Below are positions 51,708 to 60,479 of a DNA stretch of 64,000 nt, piece by piece. Each line of letters begins with the position of its first letter. Within the stretch, counting starts at the first letter, position 1. Under the pieces are notes generated by a model that was given only the letters and a program-made list of their open reading frames with translations, had not been told where the DNA came from and did no database searches. A program made the translations under genes and the position numbers. This stretch comes from Ornithinibacillus xuwenensis. Lineage in GTDB: Bacteria; Bacillota; Bacilli; Bacillales; Amphibacillaceae. The stretch spans positions 558,001-622,000 of the forward strand of contig NZ_JBDIML010000002.1 of the NCBI RefSeq assembly GCF_039614845.1, read 5' to 3'.

Positions 51708-52013
51708 ATGTGGGGAAAAAGCCACATCAAGCAGTTGTATGAACAAGTGCGGTTTCTGCTAATTTAGCAGGTGGAACTATTCTTGACAAATAGTAAAATG
51801 GTTAACCGTCTATTTGTATAAGGGCAACTAATGCATTCGCCCAAAGGCTTGGGCGACGCAAAGGTTTCCTAAGATTTACACAGTATGTATGTCAACAAAC
51901 TAGTATCCACAAGGCCTACCTTCACAATTATAGGTCTTCTACTAGGACTTGCTACTGGAATCTATGGAATGGTTACAGTTGTTAAGAAATTTACAGGAGC
52001 GGGAGAAGAGTAG
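51708..52013 (+). pseudogene. atpZ: atpZ, interrupted: frameshift plus insertion
   Basis: AtpZ is a small two-helix protein encoded at the head of many Firmicute atp operons and thought to help ion handling or assembly. Here AGAGGAG and an ATG at 51708 start MWGKSHIKQLYEQVRF, but the frame stops after 19 codons. The next helix (SANLAGGTIL, to 51784) is in another frame, so one base is missing near 51754. A segment of about 97 nt with several stops then separates it from MYVNKLVSTRPTFTIIGLLL onward (51885-52013), which ends 3 nt before atpI. Full-length AtpZ cannot be made without correction. Confidence 0.8.
51786..51882 (+). other. Structured insertion inside atpZ
   Basis: The stretch begins with a hairpin (ACAAATAG at 51786-51793 with CTATTTGT at 51810-51817, holding the palindrome GGTTAACC). 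A second hairpin follows, CGCCCAA with TTGGGCG around an AGGC loop. Around it run AAGGGCAA and GACGCAAAGG, which recall the conserved core of class I cyclic-di-GMP riboswitches, but the 3' half of that fold is not evident. No target duplication is clear. Confidence 0.5.
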
Positions 52014-52016
52014 TTT

Positions 52017-52391
52017 ATGACTAACAATGAAAAAACAATGGCCCGACAGCGTAAATGGATGTTTTACCTTCTAGCAATTCTCGTACTTGGGGCAGGTTTT
52101 ACTCCTTATTTAAGTATTTTCCTCGGGCTTCTTTTAGGAAGTACCATAAGCTTCTACAATCTATATCTATTACAAAAGAAAATAAGTGAATTTACAGAAG
52201 CAATAGCAAAGAAACAGAAAGCACGAGGACTAGGTACAATTTCAAGGTTTGCTGCCGCAGCATTAGCAGTCATTATCGCGCTTCGATATGAAGAGTATTT
52301 TAATATGATTGCAGTGATAATTGGATTAATGACTTCTTATTTGGTCATTATGATAGATTTTATGATGTACAAAAATAAGGATAGTGCTTGA
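52017..52391 (+). CDS. atpI: ATP synthase protein I
   Basis: A membrane protein of 124 residues with four hydrophobic segments, the AtpI/UncI type that assists assembly of the c-ring. Family patterns include ARQRKWMFYLL at the start and LGLLLGSTISFYNLYLLQKK in the middle. GGAGCGGGAG before the ATG lies inside the end of the broken atpZ, so its translation may once have been coupled to it. It precedes atpB by 17 nt. Confidence 0.9.
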   Translation: MTNNEKTMARQRKWMFYLLAILVLGAGFTPYLSIFLGLLLGSTISFYNLYLLQKKISEFTEAIAKKQKARGLGTISRFAAAALAVIIALRYEEYFNMIAVIIGLMTSYLVIMIDFMMYKNKDSA

Positions 52392-52408
52392 AAGAGGGGT
52401 GAATAAGT

Positions 52409-53131
52409 ATGGATCATGGGGCACCGATAGTACACGACGTCTTTGGAATTAGTTGGCTTGATTTCAATTTGTCGAATGTATTTATGATTATCGTAACATC
52501 CTTAATTGTTTTCGTCCTATCCGTTTTAGGCGCTAGAAAGTTACAAATGAAACCATCTGGTGCACAAAATGTCATGGAATGGATTCTTGATTTTATAAAA
52601 GGAATCGTCAATGACACAATGGATTGGAAAACTGGAAAGCTATTCTTACCATTAGCATTAACACTTTTCACTTATATCCTAGTCGGAAATATGTTGGGTG
52701 TTATTACAAACGGCGTATATCACGGAGATGTTTGGTGGAAGTCACCAACAGCAGATCCGGGCATTACCCTTACTCTAGCTGCAATGGTAATTATATTATC
52801 TCATTTCTATGGAATTAAGCTTCGAGGTGGAAAAGCCTATTTAAAAGACTATATCCAACCAATGTGGCCATTTTTCCCAATTAAACTTATTGAGGAGTTC
52901 TCGAACACACTAACTTTAGGTCTACGTCTATTCGGTAACCTATATGCTGGTGAAGTACTTCTAGCGTTATTAGTTGGATTAACAACTTCTGGAGTTTGGG
53001 GATTTATTGGTGGAGCAATTCCATTCTTAGCATGGCAAGGCTTTAGTATTTTCATTGGAGGAATCCAAGCATTTATCTTCACGATGCTTTCAATGGTGTA
53101 CATTTCACACAAAGTAAGTGAAGAACATTAG
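52409..53131 (+). CDS. atpB: ATP synthase Fo subunit a
   Basis: The stator channel subunit, 240 residues with five to six membrane helices. The essential Arg lies in TLGLRLFGNLYAGE (about 170-183). AGAGGGGTGAATAAGT precedes the ATG. No motif specific for sodium coupling was seen. A hairpin lies between this gene and atpE. Confidence 0.95.
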   Translation: MDHGAPIVHDVFGISWLDFNLSNVFMIIVTSLIVFVLSVLGARKLQMKPSGAQNVMEWILDFIKGIVNDTMDWKTGKLFLPLALTLFTYILVGNMLGVITNGVYHGDVWWKSPTADPGITLTLAAMVIILSHFYGIKLRGGKAYLKDYIQPMWPFFPIKLIEEFSNTLTLGLRLFGNLYAGEVLLALLVGLTTSGVWGFIGGAIPFLAWQGFSIFIGGIQAFIFTMLSMVYISHKVSEEH

Positions 53132-53143
53132 AATTTTAATTAA

Positions 53144-53174
53144 CCAGTTTTAATAGAATTCCTGTTAAAACCGG
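53144..53174 (+). repeat. Intergenic hairpin between atpB and atpE
   Basis: CCAGTTTTAA (53144-53153) pairs with TTAAAACCGG (53165-53174) apart from one mismatch. An A-run and AT-rich stretch lead to the atpE ribosome site. It may protect or process the atpE message. Confidence 0.55.
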
Positions 53175-53222
53175 AAATTATTAAAAAAAAATTATTTTAT
53201 ATCTTAAGGAGGATTTTATATT

Positions 53223-53441
53223 ATGTCATTAGGAGCATTAGCAGCAGCAGTAGCAGTAGGTTTAGCGGCACTTGGTGCAGGTATTGGTAACGGATTAATC
53301 GTTAGTAAAACAGTTGAAGGTATCGCTCGTCAACCTGAGCTTAAAGGTCAACTTCAAACTACAATGTTTATCGGTATTGGTCTAGTAGAGGCAATGCCTA
53401 TTATCGCGGTAGTTATCGCATTAATGGTAATGGGTAGCTAA
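53223..53441 (+). CDS. atpE: ATP synthase Fo subunit c
   Basis: The c-ring monomer, 72 residues in a two-helix hairpin. The first helix has GAGIGNGL; the polar loop is RQPELKG; the ion-binding acid is E56 in GLVEAMPI. The sodium-type Gln/Ser ligands are not seen, so proton coupling is likely. AAGGAGG lies ahead of the ATG. Hairpins on both sides may set its higher expression relative to other subunits. Confidence 0.96.
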   Translation: MSLGALAAAVAVGLAALGAGIGNGLIVSKTVEGIARQPELKGQLQTTMFIGIGLVEAMPIIAVVIALMVMGS

Positions 53442-53462
53442 TTGAATTAATTAACAAAAAAT

Positions 53463-53501
53463 GGCGAAGATTGTCTTCCATAGAACTTCGCCGTTGTTTT
53501 T
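53463..53501 (+). repeat. Intergenic hairpin between atpE and atpF
   Basis: GGCGAAG (53463-53469) and CTTCGCC (53486-53492) form a perfect 7-bp stem followed by GTTGTTTTTAC. It resembles a weak terminator and could lower expression of distal genes or stabilise the atpE message. Confidence 0.6.
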
Positions 53502-53566
53502 ACTTGAACCATAAACTATGAATTAAATGTAGATTTGTATGAATCAGGTTGAAAGGAGTGAATTAC

Positions 53567-54082
53567 GTGCAAGCATTCACTATACACGCAGCGCTTGGTG
53601 GATTTCATGCAGGAGATATGCTAACACAGCTATTCTTCTTTGTTGTTCTACTTATACTTTTAAGAAAATTCGCTTGGGGTCCAGTTATGGACATGATGAA
53701 AAAGCGTGAAGAATATGTAGCGAGTGAAATCGATGCTGCAGAACAAAGCCGTCTTGAGGCTGAAAAAGCAGCAAATGAAGCAAATGAGCAATTAAAGCAA
53801 ACAAAACTAGAAGCACAAAAGATTATAGAGGATGCAAAAAATGCTGGTGTGAAGCAGGAGCAAGATATTATTGAATCCGCTCGCATGGAAGCAGATCGCA
53901 TCAAAAAAGCAGCACAACAAGAAATTCAAAACGAAAAAGAAAAAGCGCTTCAAGCACTTCAAGATCAAGTTGCGTCCTTATCTGTTCTTATTGCAAGTAA
54001 AGTAATTGAGAAAGAACTAAGTGCACAAGATCAAGAGAAGTTGATCAACGAATACATTAAAGAGGTAGGAGAAGAGCGATGA
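53567..54082 (+). CDS. atpF: ATP synthase Fo subunit b
   Basis: The peripheral stalk, 171 residues from a GTG at 53567 with AAAGGAG 8 nt upstream; an upstream TTG is rejected. One N-terminal membrane helix (about 18-35) is followed by a long charged coiled coil (40-165). Its stop overlaps the atpH start (ATGA), giving coupling. Confidence 0.93.
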   Translation: MQAFTIHAALGGFHAGDMLTQLFFFVVLLILLRKFAWGPVMDMMKKREEYVASEIDAAEQSRLEAEKAANEANEQLKQTKLEAQKIIEDAKNAGVKQEQDIIESARMEADRIKKAAQQEIQNEKEKALQALQDQVASLSVLIASKVIEKELSAQDQEKLINEYIKEVGEER

Positions 54083-54624
54083 GTGAAGCAGTTGTTGCCA
54101 AACGTTATGCAGATGCTCTTTTTCAACTCGGAATTGAAAAGTCTTTACTGAACCAATTCGTTGAGGAATTGACGGTTGTAAAGCAGGTTCTCCAAGAGAA
54201 CAGTGAATTAAATGCATTCCTATTGCATCCACGTGTTACAAACGATAACAAGAAACAATTTTTGGGTGAAGTGTTCAAAGGAGTATCTATTGATGTGTTA
54301 AATACATTGAAGCTTCTTGTAGAACGCCATCGTACAGATATTGCTTCTGAAATAATTGATCAATTTATCGAGCTTGTAAACGATGCAGGCGGAGTTGCAC
54401 AAGGAAAAGTATATTCTGTTCGTAAGTTGTCAGATGCAGAAAAGGCTGAGCTTGAAAACTCATTTGCAAAACGTCTGAATAAGAATATGATCAAGCTTGA
54501 AAACGTAGTAGACCCTTCCATTGTTGGAGGAGTTAAAATTCGAATGGGTAATACCATTTACGATGGAACCATTAGTGGTAAATTACGTCGTATTGAGCAA
54601 AACATTAAACTTGCGAACATTTGA
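54079..54624 (+). CDS. atpH: ATP synthase F1 subunit delta
   Basis: The stalk subunit linking F1 to subunit b, 181 residues. The N-terminal helical domain starts VAKRYADALFQLG; the C-terminal signature is VDPSIVGGVKIRMGNTIYDGTISGKL. It overlaps atpF by 4 nt and precedes atpA by 18 nt. Confidence 0.95.
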   Translation: MSEAVVAKRYADALFQLGIEKSLLNQFVEELTVVKQVLQENSELNAFLLHPRVTNDNKKQFLGEVFKGVSIDVLNTLKLLVERHRTDIASEIIDQFIELVNDAGGVAQGKVYSVRKLSDAEKAELENSFAKRLNKNMIKLENVVDPSIVGGVKIRMGNTIYDGTISGKLRRIEQNIKLANI

Positions 54625-54642
54625 TGATAGGGGTGAAATGGT

Positions 54643-56154
54643 ATGAGCATCAAAGCTGAAGAAATCAGTAAACTGATAAAACAGCAAATCGAAAATTTCG
54701 ATTCAGATATTGAAGTAAGTGATGTCGGAACAGTTATTGAAATTGGTGACGGTATCGCACGTGCTCATGGTCTTGACAATGTCATGGCTGGGGAGCTTGT
54801 TGAATTTTCTAACGGTGTAATGGGTATGGCGCAAAACTTGGAAGAGTCTAACGTCGGGATCGTAATCCTTGGCCCTTATACGGAGATTAAAGAAGGCGAT
54901 GAAGTACGTCGTACAGGACGTATCATGCAAGTACCAGTTGGTGAGGAGCTAATTGGTCGTGTTGTTAACCCACTAGGACAACCAATTGATGGTGGAAAAC
55001 CTATGGAAACTTCAAAATCACGTCCAATCGAATCTGCTGCACCTGGTGTAATGGATCGTAAATCAGTACATGAGCCATTACAAACTGGTATTAAGGCAAT
55101 CGATGCACTAGTACCAATCGGACGTGGACAGCGTGAGCTTATTATCGGTGACCGTCAAACTGGTAAAACAACTGTAGCTGTTGACACAATTCTAAACCAA
55201 AAAGACCAAGACATGATTTGTATCTATGTTGCAATTGGTCAAAAAGAATCAACTGTTCGTGGAACAGTTGAAACATTCCGCCGTTATGGTGCATTAGACT
55301 ACACAATCGTTGTATCTGCTGGTGCATCTGACCCAGCACCATTATTATACCTAGCACCATATACAGGTGTAACCATGGGTGAAGAGTTCATGTACAATGG
55401 CAAGCACGTGCTTGTAGTATATGATGATTTATCAAAACAAGCGGCAGCATATCGTGAGCTTTCCCTATTGCTTCGTCGTCCTCCAGGTCGTGAAGCATTC
55501 CCAGGGGATGTATTCTATCTACACTCTCGTTTACTTGAGCGTGCAGCGAAGCTAAGTGATGCAAAGGGTGGCGGTTCTTTAACTGCTCTTCCATTTGTTG
55601 AAACACAAGCAGGCGATATCTCTGCATACATTCCAACAAACGTAATCTCCATCACAGATGGACAAATCTTCTTACAATCTGATTTATTCTTCTCTGGTGT
55701 ACGACCAGCGATTAACGCAGGTCTATCGGTATCACGTGTTGGTGGTTCCGCACAAATCAAGGCGATGAAGAAGGTAGCTGGTACACTGCGTCTAGACCTA
55801 GCTTCATTCCGTGAACTAGAAGCATTTGCTCAGTTTGGTTCTGACCTTGATAAAGCAACTCAAGCGAAGCTTAACCGTGGTCAACGTACAGTAGAAGTAC
55901 TGAAACAGGGATTGCATAAACCGTTAAAGGTTGAATATCAGGTTATGATTATCTATGCACTAACAAAAGGATTCTTAGATGACATTCCAGTAGAAGATAT
56001 TACTCGTTTTGAATCGGAATTCAATGTATGGCTAGATTCTAACCGTTCTGAATTATTAGCAATAATTCGTGACTCTGGAAACCTTCCAGAAGCAAACGAT
56101 ATGAACGAAGCAGTTGAATCATTCAAGAAAACATTTTTAACTTCTGAAAAATAA
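54643..56154 (+). CDS. atpA: ATP synthase F1 subunit alpha
   Basis: The non-catalytic nucleotide-binding subunit, 503 residues. It has Walker A GDRQTGKT (about 169-176), the arginine-finger region, and the family signature PAINAGLSVSRVGGSAQ. AGGGGTGAAATGGT precedes the ATG. A long hairpin lies between it and atpG. Confidence 0.98.
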   Translation: MSIKAEEISKLIKQQIENFDSDIEVSDVGTVIEIGDGIARAHGLDNVMAGELVEFSNGVMGMAQNLEESNVGIVILGPYTEIKEGDEVRRTGRIMQVPVGEELIGRVVNPLGQPIDGGKPMETSKSRPIESAAPGVMDRKSVHEPLQTGIKAIDALVPIGRGQRELIIGDRQTGKTTVAVDTILNQKDQDMICIYVAIGQKESTVRGTVETFRRYGALDYTIVVSAGASDPAPLLYLAPYTGVTMGEEFMYNGKHVLVVYDDLSKQAAAYRELSLLLRRPPGREAFPGDVFYLHSRLLERAAKLSDAKGGGSLTALPFVETQAGDISAYIPTNVISITDGQIFLQSDLFFSGVRPAINAGLSVSRVGGSAQIKAMKKVAGTLRLDLASFRELEAFAQFGSDLDKATQAKLNRGQRTVEVLKQGLHKPLKVEYQVMIIYALTKGFLDDIPVEDITRFESEFNVWLDSNRSELLAIIRDSGNLPEANDMNEAVESFKKTFLTSEK

Positions 56155-56166
56155 TAGATGATTTTT

Positions 56167-56227
56167 ATGAAGTATGTATTTGCATATTGTTGTGTTATCG
56201 ATCACTGCAATATGCTACCTACTTCAT
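56167..56227 (+). repeat. Intergenic hairpin between atpA and atpG
   Basis: ATGAAGTA (56167-56174) pairs with TACTTCAT (56220-56227), and inner GCATATTG (56182-56189) pairs with CAATATGC (56208-56215). No T-tract follows. It lies just before the atpG ribosome site. Confidence 0.65.
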
Positions 56228-56250
56228 CGATGAAAGGGTGGTGAAAGAGC

Positions 56251-57105
56251 TTGGCATCACTTAGAGATATTAAAAAACGTATTGATTCCACAACAAAAAT
56301 GAAAAAAATCACCAAAGCGATGGAAATGGTATCGGCTTCCAAGATGAATAAAGCGGAGCAAAATGCAAAGTCATTTGTACCTTATAGTGAGAAAATGCAA
56401 GAAGTTGTTGCAAGTATTGCTAATAAAACCGATGCAGATCATCCAATGCTTCAAAAGCGTCAGGTGAAAAAGACTGGTTATATCGCAATAACTGCTGACA
56501 GTGGATTAGCAGGTGGATATAATGCAAACATTTTACGGAATCTAAATCAAACAATACAAAATAACCATCAATCTTCGGATGAATATACCGTTATTGCAAT
56601 TGGAAGAATGGCTGTAGACTTCTGTAAGAAGCGCAATCTTCCGGTAGCAAAAAGTATTATTGGTCTACCAGATCAGCCTTCATTTGCTGAGATAAAAGAG
56701 ATTGCCTCTGAAACTGTACAAATGTATAGTGATGGAGAAATTGACCGATTAGTAATTATTTACAATCATTACGTAAGTGCAATATCTCAAGTTGTAACAA
56801 CGAATCAGTTATTACCAATTGAGAATATGGAAAGTTCTGGATCAAGTAGCCAGTATGAATATGAGCCAGGAGAAGAACAGATTCTAGCTGTACTTCTACC
56901 ACAGTATGCTGAAAGTCTTATTTACGGTGCGCTACTAGATGCAAAAGCAAGTGAGCATGCTGCACGTATGACAGCTATGCGTAGTGCAAGTGATAATGCA
57001 TCTGATTTAATTGATGATTTAAGCTTGTCCTATAACCGTGCACGCCAAGCAGCAATCACACAGGAAATCACAGAGATTGTCGGCGGAGCGAGCGCTTTAG
57101 AATAG
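56251..57105 (+). CDS. atpG: ATP synthase F1 subunit gamma
   Basis: The rotor shaft, 284 residues. It uses a TTG start at 56251 with AAAGGGTGGTGAAAGAGC upstream; the N-terminus MASLRDIKKRIDSTTKMKKI and the C-terminal helix SLSYNRARQAAITQEITEIV match the family. It precedes atpD by 31 nt. Confidence 0.96.
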   Translation: MASLRDIKKRIDSTTKMKKITKAMEMVSASKMNKAEQNAKSFVPYSEKMQEVVASIANKTDADHPMLQKRQVKKTGYIAITADSGLAGGYNANILRNLNQTIQNNHQSSDEYTVIAIGRMAVDFCKKRNLPVAKSIIGLPDQPSFAEIKEIASETVQMYSDGEIDRLVIIYNHYVSAISQVVTTNQLLPIENMESSGSSSQYEYEPGEEQILAVLLPQYAESLIYGALLDAKASEHAARMTAMRSASDNASDLIDDLSLSYNRARQAAITQEITEIVGGASALE

Positions 57106-57136
57106 AAGTGATGAAAGTAAGTTAGGAGGGAAATCG

Positions 57137-58549
57137 ATGAGCAAAGGACGCGTTACTCAAGTAATGGGACCAGTCGTTGACGTTAGATTCGAAGACGGCC
57201 AGCTTCCTGAAATCTATAACGCATTAACTGTGAATCTTGACACAAACGATGAATCAAAAAATAGTGGAACGTTAACACTTGAGGTTGCACTTCATCTTGG
57301 TGACAATTCAGTACGTACGATTGCGATGGCATCAACAGATGGTGTAAAACGTGGCATGGAAGTGGAAAACTTAGGTAGACCGATTTCTGTACCAGTTGGT
57401 GACGTTACATTAGGACGTGTATTTAACGTATTAGGAGAAAAAATTGACTTGGATGAAGAACTAGCAAGTGATATTCGTCTAGACCCAATCCACCGTCAAG
57501 CTCCTAAATTTGAAGAACTATCAACAGAAACGGAGATTCTTGAAACAGGAATCAAAGTCGTTGACCTTTTAGCACCATATATTAAAGGTGGTAAAATCGG
57601 TTTATTCGGTGGAGCCGGTGTAGGTAAAACCGTATTAATCCAGGAGTTAATCAATAACATCGCACAAGAGCACGGTGGTATTTCTGTATTTGCTGGTGTA
57701 GGAGAACGTACTCGTGAAGGGAACGACCTATACTACGAAATGAAGGACTCTGGTGTAATTGCTAAAACTGCGATGGTATTCGGTCAGATGAACGAGCCAC
57801 CTGGAGCACGTATGCGTGTTGCATTAACAGGACTTACAATGGCAGAATACTTCCGTGATGAAAAAGGCGCAGACGTGCTATTATTCATCGATAATATTTT
57901 CCGTTTCACACAAGCAGGTTCAGAGGTATCAGCCCTATTAGGCCGTATGCCATCTGCCGTAGGTTACCAGCCTACACTTGCTACTGAGATGGGGCAATTA
58001 CAGGAACGTATTACATCAACTAATAAAGGTTCCGTTACATCAATCCAAGCGATTTATGTACCTGCCGATGACTATACGGATCCAGCACCTGCTACAACAT
58101 TCGCTCACTTAGATGCGACTACAAACTTAGACCGTAAACTATCTGAGCAAGGTATCTACCCTGCGGTGGATCCATTAGCATCTACATCTCGTGCTTTAGA
58201 CCCTGAAATCGTTGGAGCAGAACATTACGAAGTAGCACGTGAAGTACAGGCTACACTTCAAAAATACCGTGAATTACAAGATATCATTGCGATTCTAGGT
58301 ATGGATGAATTATCTGATGAAGATAAATTAACAGTAGCTCGTGCACGTCGTATCCAGTTCTTCCTATCTCAAAACTTCCACGTTGCAGAGCAATTTACTG
58401 GTCAACCAGGATCTTATGTACCAGTAAAAGAAACTGTACAAGGTTTCAAAGAGATTCTTGAAGGGAAATACGATGATCTTCCAGAAGACGCATTCCGTCT
58501 AGTTGGTCGTATTGAAGAAGTAGTAGAAAAAGCTAAAAGCATGGAATAA
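57137..58549 (+). CDS. atpD: ATP synthase F1 subunit beta
   Basis: The catalytic subunit, 470 residues. It has Walker A GGAGVGKT (about 156-163), the catalytic Glu in GVGERTREGND and the signature PAVDPLASTSRALDPEIVG. GGAGGG lies before the ATG. A hairpin separates it from atpC. Confidence 0.98.
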   Translation: MSKGRVTQVMGPVVDVRFEDGQLPEIYNALTVNLDTNDESKNSGTLTLEVALHLGDNSVRTIAMASTDGVKRGMEVENLGRPISVPVGDVTLGRVFNVLGEKIDLDEELASDIRLDPIHRQAPKFEELSTETEILETGIKVVDLLAPYIKGGKIGLFGGAGVGKTVLIQELINNIAQEHGGISVFAGVGERTREGNDLYYEMKDSGVIAKTAMVFGQMNEPPGARMRVALTGLTMAEYFRDEKGADVLLFIDNIFRFTQAGSEVSALLGRMPSAVGYQPTLATEMGQLQERITSTNKGSVTSIQAIYVPADDYTDPAPATTFAHLDATTNLDRKLSEQGIYPAVDPLASTSRALDPEIVGAEHYEVAREVQATLQKYRELQDIIAILGMDELSDEDKLTVARARRIQFFLSQNFHVAEQFTGQPGSYVPVKETVQGFKEILEGKYDDLPEDAFRLVGRIEEVVEKAKSME

Positions 58550-58553
58550 TAAG

Positions 58554-58608
58554 TAGACTATTGGCTTTTGGATAAAGACTCGTCCTTTATTACCTTCTAG
58601 CCAGTCTA
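58554..58608 (+). repeat. Intergenic hairpin between atpD and atpC
   Basis: TAGACTATTGGCT (58554-58566) pairs with AGCCAGTCTA (58599-58608), with a small bulge. The atpC ribosome site AAGGAGGGG starts right at the foot of the stem. Confidence 0.6.
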
Positions 58609-58621
58609 AGGAGGGGTTACA

Positions 58622-59020
58622 TTGAAAACACTAACTGTGAGTGTTGTTACTCCTGATGGCCCTGTATTAGAAGATACGTATGAAATGGTTAGCTGTAAAG
58701 CAGAAAATGGTGAACTCGGTATTTTACCAGGGCATATTCCATTGGTTGCTCCACTTGCAATAAGCGCTGTTCGTTTAAAGCGTGATTCAAGTGAAGATAA
58801 GCTAGCCATTAACGGTGGATTTTTGGAGGTTCGTCCAGATAAAGTAACTATACTTGCACAATCTGCAGAAAAACCTTCAGAAATCGATGTCGCACGTGCG
58901 GAAGCAGCAAAACAACGTGCTGAAGGCCGTCTTCAATCAAACGAAGATCATATCGATCGAATTAGGGCAGAATTAGCACTCAGAAGAGCAGTCAATCGAT
59001 TAGATATTGCTCAAAGATAA
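58622..59020 (+). CDS. atpC: ATP synthase F1 subunit epsilon
   Basis: The regulatory rotor subunit, 132 residues from a TTG start with AAGGAGGGG upstream. The N-terminal beta barrel contains ENGELGILPGHIPL; the C-terminal helical hairpin carries AEAAKQRAEGRLQ. It ends the operon, followed by a strong terminator. Confidence 0.95.
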   Translation: MKTLTVSVVTPDGPVLEDTYEMVSCKAENGELGILPGHIPLVAPLAISAVRLKRDSSEDKLAINGGFLEVRPDKVTILAQSAEKPSEIDVARAEAAKQRAEGRLQSNEDHIDRIRAELALRRAVNRLDIAQR

Positions 59021-59026
59021 ATATGT

Positions 59027-59066
59027 AAAAATCTCCCGTATCCTATGGTACGGGAGATTTTTTAAT
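59027..59066 (+). terminator. Terminator of the atp operon
   Basis: AAAATCTCCCGTA (59027-59039) pairs perfectly with TACGGGAGATTTT (59049-59061), continuing into T. The following 330 nt to ywzB show no gene; TTGACA at 59333 lacks a -10 at a suitable distance. Confidence 0.93.
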
Positions 59067-59398
59067 TGAATTACCAATACTCAAACGACTAACTGATATC
59101 TAGTAAGGAAATTGTTTTCAGCTCACAATTAAAGAAGCTGCTCATGAAGATACATAGACATAATCCTTATTACAATATTCCAAGCTTGGATTACATATTA
59201 TTTTCAAATGGAAAATATTACTTCAGGGAAATTAAACAAACTTCTCCATGGATGTCGATATTTCCCGGGAAATGCAATAATAGTTACATTATCTTAACTA
59301 TTGTCGAAGTTGATCCATGTTTTACACGACAGTTGACATCTATCGTATTGAATGGCAGAGTACAAATAGAACAAAAATATTCATATAAGGTGGTTAAT

Positions 59399-59632
59399 AT
59401 GTTATCAATTGGACAAGTAGCAATAATGAGTATTATTTCTCACATTATATTCATTTATATTACGTGGCGATTAATGCAAACAATCAATTTTGAACCATTA
59501 ATTCGAAAAGGACGAGGTACAGAAGCAAAGATTTTAGTATTATTTCTCACAATTGTCATTGGAACGAGTGTAAGTAGATTCTTTCTTGAATTTCTACAAT
59601 GGTCACAGGACCTAGTTTACCTTCTTCAATAA
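59399..59632 (+). CDS. ywzB: DUF1146 family membrane protein YwzB
   Basis: The product has 77 residues and two membrane helices (about 5-24 and 47-66), matching the YwzB/DUF1146 family that follows atpC in Bacillaceae. It has the conserved ITWRLMQTINFEPLIRKGR loop. The ATG at 59399 has AAGGTGG upstream; a longer frame from 59144 lacks family support. Function unknown. Confidence 0.85.
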   Translation: MLSIGQVAIMSIISHIIFIYITWRLMQTINFEPLIRKGRGTEAKILVLFLTIVIGTSVSRFFLEFLQWSQDLVYLLQ

Positions 59633-59731
59633 AGACAAAAAATGGTTAAACTAGTAATCTATCAAAATATATGTATGTTATGAATCCCTCTTGTTCATAC
59701 TGGATAAAAGTAGAACAAGGGGGATATTTTT

Positions 59732-60445
59732 ATGAAACGCATTGTATTAATTAGTTTAATGGTCTTATTATTTACGAATACCGTTACTGCTAAAGAGAGA
59801 CAAACGAATGAGTTGATCGAAATGGCTTCATTCGTAATGGAAAATAAATTAGAAGTGAATAACTGGGAAGTAACCGTTAAAGAACATATGAATCTTTCAA
59901 AACTAGAAGAAATCGTACGAGTTCTTCGAAGCAGTTATTCAGTCACAATAGAAGAAAATAAAAACAGTAAAATTTATTTAGTTAGAGACACACACAAATC
60001 GGGTAATATAAACGTAGAGTATAGTGCAGTATTTCCAAAGAACAAGCAGTACCAACCAGAGTTTATCGTAAGTATTCAAAGTGACAGCTGGAATCAAAGT
60101 ATCAAATCTACCTATCTTGAAACATTGCATTCATTAACTAGCAAATTTTTTACAGAAGATGTTAAAATATTCTCTTGTATGTCGACAAAGGCTAGTGCTA
60201 TAATTGAAAAGGAAAATATAGTAGAGAATTTTACTGAAAAGCTTAAAATAAGACATAAAAATACACAAAAAGACACTATAAATTCGACACAAAACTTAGA
60301 AATTATATATGGGTATACCTCTTTATGGGGAAATAAAATTACCATTCAGGATAAGCCAGTAAATGTACAATTAGTCACGAAACATATTGGCAGTGGTGAT
60401 GTCCAATACATAATTGGAACACCTATCCTAATAAATGAATATTAA
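59732..60445 (+). CDS. ywmB: YwmB family exported protein
   Basis: The product has 237 residues with an N-terminal signal peptide (about 1-20, ending VTAKE). It corresponds to YwmB, the TATA-box-binding-protein-like DUF1779 family seen just upstream of murAA in Bacilli. The sequence is diverged and rich in Lys, Asn and Ile. GGGGG lies before the ATG. Function unknown; genomic context suggests a cell-envelope or sporulation-linked role. Confidence 0.75.
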   Translation: MKRIVLISLMVLLFTNTVTAKERQTNELIEMASFVMENKLEVNNWEVTVKEHMNLSKLEEIVRVLRSSYSVTIEENKNSKIYLVRDTHKSGNINVEYSAVFPKNKQYQPEFIVSIQSDSWNQSIKSTYLETLHSLTSKFFTEDVKIFSCMSTKASAIIEKENIVENFTEKLKIRHKNTQKDTINSTQNLEIIYGYTSLWGNKITIQDKPVNVQLVTKHIGSGDVQYIIGTPILINEY

Positions 60446-60479
60446 TATAGGGAAAATGGATCTGAAGGAGATTTGGAAT

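Noticed and set aside
51783..51826. Second atp promoter at TTGACA inside atpZ
   Set aside because: The nearest TATA-like hexamer is 28 bp away, too far for a SigA promoter.
51708..52013. Self-splicing intron in atpZ
   Set aside because: The insert is about 97 nt, far below group I or II intron size, and a separate frameshift lies upstream of it.
59144..59398. N-terminal extension of ywzB
   Set aside because: The extension has no family support, and AAGGTGG marks the start at 59399.
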